A stretch of DNA of 64,000 nucleotides from Antedon bifida (lineage: Eukaryota; Echinodermata; Crinoidea; Comatulida; Antedonidae). The notes under the pieces were generated by a model. It had not been told where the DNA came from. It searched no databases and was given only the letters and a program-made list of their open reading frames with translations. Every line of letters starts with the position of its first letter. The first letter of the stretch is position 1. Shown here one piece after another: positions 56,152 to 64,000 of the stretch. A program made the position numbers and the translations under genes. Location of the stretch: NCBI GenBank assembly GCA_963402885.1, contig OY727103.1, positions 9,264,085 to 9,328,084 of the forward strand, written 5' to 3'.

Positions 56152-57910
56152 CAGATGGAATTAATAATATCAGCTCACTTATGGGTCTCAGCATGGTCTT
56201 CTTTCTATCCTCAACACTCATTTCTACGTTCACCTTACGGATATGACCATCTTCAGCGGCTGCTGCGTTCACAACTCTACCCAACGGCCAATCATTTCAA
56301 TGAAGGTCATGTTTCCCGAGAACGATATCTCCGATCTTCAAATCACGTTTGGTAGTTTGCCACTTTGTACGTGTTTGTAACAAAGGCAGATAATCTTTGC
56401 GCCACTTTGACCAAAACATATTGGCAAGGTGTTGCACACGTCTCCACTGGCTTCGTAATAGGTCGTTTTTATTAAAGGGACCATCTGGAGCCGTCACTGG
56501 CGAAGATTTCATAGTGAGTAACATGCTGGGTGACAAATTCAATGGCAGCTCGGGAATATCACTATCTGGCAAAAGTGGTCTCGAATTAATTGTAGCAGCC
56601 ACCTCTGCCATCAATGTGACAAAGACTTCATGAGTTATCTGACTTGGCTTTACGTCTCTCATGACGCCATCCAATATGCGTCTGGCAATTCCTATCATGC
56701 GTTCCCATGCACCTCCCATATGGGATGCATGTGGTGGGTTAAAAATCCACTCACAGCCATGATCGAGAAGGAACCGTTTAACAGTATCCTTATCGTGTAG
56801 TTCATGGCCTAGCTTACTCCAAGCTCCAACAAAATTTGTTCCACAATCCGACCTGATCTGCTTTGCTGGACCACGGATGGCGAAAAATCGTCGCAGGGCA
56901 TTGATGAAGGAAGAACTATCCATTGATTCCAGAACTTCAATATGCACGCCTCGTGTGGACATGCATGTAAACATCACTGCCCACCTTTTAGCCTGGCAGC
57001 TGGCTCTGGTTTTTCCTCTACTGATTTGAAAAGGTCCGAACACATCAGCCCCTGTAAATGTAAATGGAGGTGCCACACTGACTCTTTCTTTCGGTAGATT
57101 TGCCATAATATGGGTTTCGTGTTTTCCTCGCAGTCTTTTGCATGTCACGCAACCTTGAATTACCTTTGCTACTTGCTTCTGTCCTCCTAACACCCACTAT
57201 CCTTCACTGCGCAACCTTCCAAGCGTTATGTGTCTGCCCTGATGGTTGCATTGTTGATGCAAGTGCTTGATTACGAGATCGGTTATGTGGTTGTTTTTTG
57301 GAAGAATGATAGAATTGGTTGCTCTTTCAGATAACTGAGCATGCTTTAGTCTGCCGCCAACTCTAAGTATTCCTTTTTGATCCAGGTATGGTTGGAGTGC
57401 GATCAACTTGTTATTTTTTGAAAGTTTCTCCTTCTTCACCTCCTCTATCTCTTTGCTAAAGGTTTCAATCTGAAGGCTTCTTAAAATAGTTGTTTCCGCT
57501 TCTTGGAGATCTCTAGGGGACTTTACCTGTTTATCCTTGCGGCTGGAATTATTTTTCCATGACTTAGCCACACCCTTCAGATTAGATATAGCTCTCTTAA
57601 TGGCCTTCCATGAAGAAAACCTGCTGAACCTATGGTTACCAAGCCCTCTAGAGGGTGTTACGGTCTTCTTACAACTAACGGCTGCTTCAGGATACACCTC
57701 AGGGTCGTTTGCAAGTAACTCAACATCAAATCCCATCATGTCTCCTTCCGCTGCCCGACACGTACGTAAAATCTCCGGCCCTACTATCCACATGGAAGTT
57801 TTTAGATCGGACGCTGGAATTGACCTGGATGCTTGGTCGGACGGGTTTCTCGCAGACGGTACATACCTCCATTGTCCTGAGGTTGACGTTCGGAGTATTT
57901 TGGAAACACG
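56152..57910 (-). pseudogene. BEL/Pao integrase
   Basis: The upstream connection domain includes LRVGGRLKHAQLS and HLHQQCNHQGRHIT (the zinc-binding HHCC region). The core has GADVFGPF, IRSDCGTNFVGAWSKL and HASHMGGAWERMIGIARR, giving the D-D-E triad. It is cut by TAG at about 57197 (where a Tyr is usual before W) and TGA at about 56297; the tail WPLGRVVN and LRPISELILLIP follows the last stop. Confidence 0.88.
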
Positions 57911-58278
57911 ATTACATACATACGGCGAAAGCGCCGCTTGCGATTCGTCAGATAACCTAACACTACCTTGCTATCGGTGTAGAAAATGTTGAGCTCATGT
58001 CTGACATATTCTTCGATCTCTGTAGCAAGAACTGATGCAAACAATTCGAGTCTTGGAATGGTCGTAGTTGCCTTGGGTGCAAGCTTAGCTTTTCCCATCA
58101 CTAATCTGACATAAATCTCTCCGTCAGCGCTAACAGACTTTAGGTAGCAAGCTGCACCAATTGCCGCATTAGATGCATCGCCAAAGGTATGATGTTCCCT
58201 TCTTTGTACATATTTCGAGGGGTAAGGTGTGAAAGGCCGATGTATCTGTACCCATTCCAGATCCTTCAAGGAGTAGCT
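57802..58278 (-). pseudogene. BEL/Pao RNase H region
   Basis: TFGDASNAAIGAACYLKS, TTIPRLELFASVLATEI and FYTDSKVVLGYLTNRKRRF carry the D-E-D acidic residues of the family. A frame change near 57910 moves the rest (WRYVPSARNPSDQASRS) to the next frame. Confidence 0.82.
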
Positions 58279-59330
58279 CTATGTCCTCCAGTCCTGTAAT
58301 AGGTCTTGTGGAAGTGGGTCATCCCAACCAACATTGTCCTTCGACATCTCGCGGAGTAACATTTTCCCCTTGATTATGACTGGGGCAGCTAGACCCATGG
58401 GGTCGTAAACACCATTTACTTCCGACAACACCATCCTTTTGGTACTTGAATTTGGATTCGGTTCTGCTATCCGGAACGTAAATGTGTCATCTTGTAGGTT
58501 CCAACACACTCCCAGTGTTCGCTGGATTGATTCCAGTTTGGACGTTATTTCATTTTCAACGAAAGAAGCTGCTGGAGCTAACTCTTCTGGCTTGAAAGCA
58601 GCCAGAACGTCAGGATTGGTAGACGTAAACTTGTGCAGTCGAATATTTGCGGTTGACAGGAGATCTCTTGTTCGTTTGAAAATATCAACGGCCTCCTCTA
58701 CAGTTGGTAGAGATTTGAGCAGATCATCCATGTAGAAGTCATCAATCAGTTGCTTGACATCCATACCAAAAACAGCAGCTCCTTCCATTCCCGTCTACCT
58801 TAGACCGCTGATGGCCACAGCTGGAGATGGTTTATTTCCAAATATATGGACTGACATGCAGTATGTTACGATTTCTGCATCAGGCTGATTATCTTTGAAC
58901 CACAGAAAACGTAGAAATTTCCTGTGATCTTCTCGCACTTTAAATGCGTAAAACATCTGTTCAATGTCACCCGTCACTGCTACTGGTTCTTCGCGGAATC
59001 GAATGAGTACTCCGAGTAACTGGTTCATTAGATCTGGGCCAGACAAAAGAGTGTCGTTTAGCGAAACACCGTTGAACGTAGCACTGGAGTCAAAAACCAC
59101 TCTTAACTTGTCTGGTTTTTGCGGGTGATACACGCCAAAGTGAGAAAGATACCAAGCTTCATCTTCTTCTTTCAGAAACTTATTCTCTACCCTACATGCA
59201 AGTCTTTTATCCAGTATCTTGCCCATAAAATCAAAGTAATGAGCTTTCTTTTTAGGATCTTTATTCAATGAACTGACGAGCGTCTTCGTCCTTTGTGTTG
59301 CTTGACACTTGTTGTTGGGGAGTTTTTGCC
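58279..59330 (-). pseudogene. BEL/Pao reverse transcriptase
   Basis: LRVVFDSSATFNGVSLNDTL, then VAVTGDIEQMFYAFKVREDH (first catalytic Asp), and FYMDDLLKSLPTVEEAVDIF with the catalytic DD pair. A TAG at about 58795 separates the palm halves, so it cannot act as a single polypeptide unless read through. Confidence 0.88.
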
Positions 59331-60795
59331 GACCTGTTTTGAATGGCAAGGGTGCAACCCAATTGCCAGCTGCATCTTTTACCATCTCTTGACTCATAAG
59401 ATTAGAAAACTCCAAATCTTCAGTTGAAGGGCCTAATTCTTCGTCACCTGCAGTCTGTGTAAAAATGTCTGCACCAAATTGCTTTTCGTGATTTAGGATC
59501 TGACATATTTCTACTGCATTTTCGCAGGGTCGAAAGTTGGCTGAATTACGTCCATTGGTTAGTTGCGTGTAGTACGTACTGATGGCCTCTTTCTGGTTTG
59601 TTAGATCTTGTCGAAGGTGTGCACCATTTAAACACACTTCTCCTATCACAACCCAGCCAAGATCTAGGCGATGTGCCCAGGGTTCTTGATCTTCTCCGTT
59701 TATGACTTCCCTAACTTTGTGGAATTGGGGAGCATCCCTTCCAATCAGAATTAAAACATCTGCGTCTTTCTTTAAAGGTGGTATAAGATTTGAGATTGGC
59801 TCCATATGTTTGAATGCTTCGGCAGCTTCTGGGGTAGGAATTTCCGACACGTCTCCAGGGATACCACTGCATTCGTACAAAGTAAGGGCAGGAATAGAAG
59901 ATGTTCCGTCCAGGCTTTCGATGACAAGTCCAGAAACTTTTCTTCCATCAATTTCTTGATGGCCCCCAACAGTCTTTACCATGTAAACATGAGATTCGCA
60001 TTGTAAGTTCAGGCCATCTATAAGTTTGCCACTAATGAGAGATCCATCACTTTGGTCGTCAATCAATACGTACGTTTTAATAATATTAGTAGGATTACTT
60101 GTGTGGTACACCTTCGCGAGACATATTTTTTTTTTAGGACACATTGATCCTTTCGGTGGCCCGCTTGTACTTAATTCCGTTTTTCGGGCAGTGACTGTTG
60201 GTTTACGAGAGAACTGTTCTTCTGACTTTGAAGGGTTCAAAGGAAACAGGAAACTCGGGTCATTTTGTAGTTTAGCCTGGTGTTGCACAAACTTCACAAA
60301 AACTTCAAAGGGTGGAAAACTCACGTTGTTCTTCTCCTTGTATTCTGACCCTTTCGTTCGCCATTTATCTTGGAGTCTCTCTGAAAGTTTTTGCATTAAT
60401 GGCAGTAAGCCTGTTGCCGAGTCTAGGACCAGTAGACCCGAATATTTATGTGCATCCTTCGTATACTGGGCTTCTAATAGCAGATACCCAAACTGCTCCA
60501 ATTTTAGATGATCCCGATTGTTGATTTTTGGAAATTCGTTTAATCTTCTTAGTAGGTCGTATTCAACAGCTTCACACGAACCATATTTCCCTTAAAGAAA
60601 TTCCCACATGCGGGGTAAGCCTACTTCAGGTCTGTCGGTATGGATGCCATGAATTGGTACCAGTAAAGTCCTTGGTTCGTTCTCTAGGGAATCAAGGATA
60701 AGGTCCATTTCCTGGAAGGCTTGCAGGTCTAAATCTTTTGTTGCTTGCTTGAAGCTGGCTTTCCACGCCCTTTCCCACTGAACTTCCTTATCCAA
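59330..60795 (-). pseudogene. BEL/Pao gag C-terminus and aspartic protease
   Basis: After WERAWKASFKQATKDLDLQA and a TAA at about 60592, the frame continues to a protease with YVLIDDQSDGSLIS, in which the D-D-Q-S replaces the usual D-[ST]-G style core as in other BEL/Pao proteases, and DADVLILIGRDAPQFH further on, typical of this family. Confidence 0.75.
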
Positions 60796-61636
60796 CTCCT
60801 TATTAGGTCTTTTTGCACCATCATGTTGCTTATTGAATTAAGGTTTTCTTTCAATAAAGGAGTCTCATTTGGGTTCAACTCGACCTTAGGTGGAACAGGC
60901 AATTGAACAGATGCTTGAGTGTGAGGCTGAAATTGTGTTCGAACCGGTAGCTGTGATGCTGGCTGAAACTCAGGCTGTACAGAAGGTTGCATTGTCACTT
61001 CAACTGGGGATTGTACGGGTGCTCGAAACGCTGGTTGAGACTGAGGCTGAACAGGAGGTTGCATTGTCACTTCCACTGGGATTGTATGGGTGCTCGAAAC
61101 GCTAGTTGAAACTGAGGTTCGACAGGTGATCGCATTGGTGCCTGCACAGGCAGTTGCGCTGGTGCTCCAACCGGGGATTGCACGGATGCTTGAATACTCG
61201 GTTGAAACTGTGGTTGAGCAATTGGATGGAACCTTGCCTCTAGCGGCTCAGTTGGACCATCAGCAGGAAAAAAGACATCTGCATCTGTCAAAAGGTATTC
61301 CTGCACTCTGACTGCTGGATCTGAAACCGGAATTCCAAGATCTCGAGACGAATACCAACCTATGTCTTTTTCTTCTGCAGCTGCTTCCAGAACTTCAGCT
61401 TCAGCTTCCGCCATTGCCAAATCCTTATCTGCTTCCAGGAGCAGCATGGCATTTGCAATCTGTTGTTCTTTAGCCTTTAAAGCAGCTTCTTGGTGAGCAA
61501 ACTCCCTTCTTGTCTTCAGTGCCTCGACTTTAGCACGGGCTCGTACCGCTGCTGAACTCGTACTTGACTGGTGGCTTGACCTACAGGAAGGTGCCTTGCT
61601 ACTTTTGACATCAAGAGAATCTCCTTGCATATCCAT
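60729..61636 (-). pseudogene. BEL/Pao gag region
   Basis: Begins MDMQGDSLDV, then a helical, charged segment (EALKTRREFAHQEAALKAKE and AEAEVLEAAAEE) likely to form a coiled coil, followed by Pro/Gln-rich repeats of the form P-V-Q-x-P. The Pro/Gln part crosses a frame change near 61070. Confidence 0.75.
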
Positions 61637-61677
61637 CGTAGAATCAGTACTGTGATACTCTTTTTACTGTAATTTGA

Positions 61678-62386
61678 CCTGGGGAGCCGGGACGCCCTCT
61701 ATACCAATGAGTATAACCAAGGAACACAAACACTTTGTCTTTGTCTTTATTCCAAAGCGGTAAAACTGCAAACAAACATAATCGATACATAGTCTAGTCA
61801 CAAACATCATGAATAAAATGATTAATGGATTTATATAGTAAATATGTCAGAATGGTGAAATATTACATTCTCTAAAAACAGAGATTATCAACTGTTTGCA
61901 AACTTCAATTTCTTACAATAAAGTTTAGCGTTACGCATAACACTTCAATTACATCAAAACCTATGAACAATCAAATGTAAGCATAATAACTTACAGAGTG
62001 TGACTCAACATAATACGGCTTAACATATGGCATGCAACGTTAACATATGTGTACATTCTTCGTTAACGGGAAGCTCGAAACAACGACGAGTCACACCTTG
62101 TCTTCCTCGTGGTAACATGTTGGACCAAAGATCCATAAAATTCTTCTAATATAATAAGTAACAGCTAACAAAATAACAACTATCAGATTCTAAGATAAAA
62201 ACATAACTACTATATATAGGTTCCGAAACTCACCAGAAAACATAAAAACAGGTAACTTTGCATCTTAAAGATACATCTTTCAAAGATGACTAATTTGTTA
62301 AAAAGAACATAACCTTGCGGTAGAGCTAACCTTAGTTAACCCCAGAGGGCGCTACGATCAATAAAACTCCTCAAACGGAGACAGCA
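61678..62386 (-). mobile_element. 5' LTR of the BEL/Pao retrotransposon
   Basis: 709 bp, TG...CA ends, same terminal sequences as the 3' LTR and matched on both sides of a gap. Relative to the 3' LTR it lacks 18 bp near 61990 and about 670 bp near 62018. The minisatellite resumes at once at 62387 with catacac, also the last seven bases before the 3' LTR at 54476. Confidence 0.85.
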
Positions 62387-63246
62387 CATACACTGTGTTC
62401 TTTTATATACGTACATGTGCACCCATACACTGTGTTCTTGTATATACGTACATGTGCATACATACACTGTGTTCTTGTATATACGTACATGTGCATACAT
62501 ACACTGTGTTCTTGTATATACGTACATGTGCATACATACACTGTGTTCTTGTATATACGTACATGTGCACCCATACACTGTGTTCTTGTATATACGTACA
62601 TGTGCATACATACACTGTGTTCTTGTATATACGTACATGTGCATACATACAATGTGTTCTTGTATATACGTACATGTGCATACATACAATGTGTTCTTGT
62701 ATATACGTACATGTGCATACATACAATGTGTTCTTGTATATACGTACATGTGCATACATACACTGTGTTCTTGTATATACGTACATGTGCATACATACAC
62801 TGTGTTCTTGTATATACGTACATGTGCATACATACAATGTGTTCTTGTATATACGTAAATGTGCACCCATACACTGTGTTCTTGTATATACGTACATGTG
62901 CATACATACACTGTGTTCTTGTATACGTACATGTGCATACATACACTGTGTTCTTGTATATACGTACATGTGCATACATACACTGTGTTCTTGTTTATAC
63001 GTACATGTGCATACATACACTGTGTTCTTGTATATACGTACATGTGCACCCATAAACTGTGTTCTTGTATATACGTACATGTGCATACATACACTGTGTT
63101 CTTGTTTATACGTACATGTGCATACATACACTGTGTTCTTGTATATACGTACATGTGCACCCATAAACTGTGTTCTTGTATATACGTACATGTGCATACA
63201 TACAATGTGTTCTTGTAGGCCTATATATGTACATGTGCATACATAC
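62387..63246. repeat. 37-bp minisatellite, about 23 units
   Basis: Unit: gtgttcttgtatatacgtac then atgtgcatacatacact. Variants have cacccatac for catacatac, or caatg for cactg; one unit near 62918 is 2 bp short. Because 37 is not a multiple of 3 and the unit lacks stops, long frames run in both directions in all phases; none is a gene. Confidence 0.95.
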
Positions 63247-64000
63247 GAGTGTTGACAAAGTGCGGAGAAGCGAGGTATGCGAGGCACGCCAAATAATTGT
63301 GCAAGGCATCACTTTATCAATTCCAAAAGTGGGAGGCATGCGAGGCATATAGTTTACCATTTCAAAAAGGTGCGAGGCATATCTTAATGTGCTATTGTAC
63401 TATATTATAGGACTATATTTATCAATTATTTATATTTTTATAATAGGCCTAGCGTATCTAAGCTAAATAGATTCGTGTGTGCACTCATCATGTTGTTTAT
63501 TTTTATGTAACGATTGTTTTTTTCCTTCTAGTAAAATTTTACTTTTACAAAAGTGCCCAAACTGTTCAAAAATTGTACATCCGTATGCGCCATATTTTTA
63601 AAATCTGAACGACAGTCTTCAAATGCCTGCCATGCTTGTTGGCATTTCGAACGTGTTCACTTTACGATTAATTTAACTCTCTCTCTCTCTCTCTCTCCCT
63701 CTCGAGAACATAGCATAGTGAAAATAATATGTTGTCACACCCTCGCGTCTCGATCCGGTAGACCTGAGAGATGGAAAATCCCTCTTTACTATTTAGCAGG
63801 TAGCGGAACGATTCTGCCCTGAGAGAATTTGGCCTTGTGGCGATTCCCTCCTATAGCACGTGGTTTCAGCAGCAACGCACATACTTATCTCTGGGCGGCG
63901 TGCCAAAGACATGTTTGACATTCCATTCTCTAATAAATCAACACATGTACTCGCAAATAAAGTGAACAGCGATGGCCAGGACAAGTTCAATAACTGGCGG
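63247..64000. other. No gene recognised
   Basis: Contains diverged copies of gcgaggcatgcgaggca type words at 63270-63380 and a CT microsatellite at about 63677-63703. Frames at 63553-63822 and 63793-63990 show no family features. Confidence 0.5.

Larger units (their letters stand above)
56152..61636 (-). pseudogene. Decayed gag-pol of a BEL/Pao retrotransposon
   Basis: One coding unit broken by stops and frame changes: a frame change near 61070 and another near 60790, TAA at about 60592, TAG at about 58795 and 58279, a frame change near 57910, TAG at about 57197 and TGA at about 56297. Order gag, protease, RT, RNase H, integrase is that of BEL/Pao and Ty3-like elements; the integrase and RT motifs are BEL/Pao. 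The start ATG at 61634-61636 lies 41 nt inside the 5' LTR. No primer binding site or zinc knuckle was recognised. Confidence 0.88.

Noticed and set aside
56152..60600. Idea that the in-frame TAG stops in pol are programmed readthrough
   Set aside because: TAA and TGA stops and frame changes also occur, and stops fall inside the RT and integrase domains; ordinary decay explains all.
62336..63287. Open frames of 147-294 codons on both strands
   Set aside because: They are a by-product of the 37-bp repeat, which lacks stops; composition is periodic and no gene context exists.

Overview
The window is animal genomic DNA. It is AT-rich, its genes are split by GT-AG introns, and it is dense in LINEs, Helitrons, foldback elements and a BEL/Pao retrotransposon. 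Frequent clusters of the palindromic word AGGCCTA and the repeat content suggest a marine deuterostome, possibly an echinoderm. That assignment is an impression and cannot be proved from the sequence alone.

Left edge (1-6 kb): mostly unassigned AT-rich sequence, with one plus-strand exon at 3421-3543 that reads like part of an FGF beta-trefoil domain.

6.1-40.5 kb, minus strand: one large split gene can be assembled exon by exon with matching intron phases. A 16-nt start exon (40477-40492) joins a membrane-anchor exon, then a Roc GTPase domain (P-loop GQEGVGKT, switch II WDHGGQ, altered G4 motif THKG) and a COR domain. A tail follows that is built from phase-1 symmetric cassette exons: 30-nt and 48/57-nt linker exons, a proline-rich repeat exon, and three exons that each encode two death-effector-like (DED) folds. 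The predicted product is a membrane-anchored Roc-COR GTPase with up to six DED folds, about 1330 residues if all cassettes except the stop-containing one are used. I do not recognise this architecture as a named protein. The cassette region has been duplicated in tandem, with several decayed copies. One DED exon has lost its splice donor and gained a stop codon from a Helitron remnant. The part between the P-loop and switch II was also duplicated, giving repeated acidic, Asn-rich linker exons.

Introns of this gene carry many mobile elements: LINE relics, a 4.2-kb inverted-repeat transposon holding two tandem 1.5-kb Helitrons, a TTAA-flanked piggyBac-like element, a SINE, a 1.45-kb Helitron, and nested terminal-inverted-repeat elements.

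40.5-54.4 kb: a repeat graveyard with no convincing host gene apart from two small exons of an unnamed protein at 48.2-48.5 kb. It includes a 5'-truncated LINE with an open reverse transcriptase inserted in a TTAA MITE, and a LINE reverse transcriptase cut exactly by a Helitron.

54.4-63.2 kb: a decayed BEL/Pao LTR retrotransposon on the minus strand, inserted into a 37-bp minisatellite that remains on both sides. 63.2-64 kb shows no gene.
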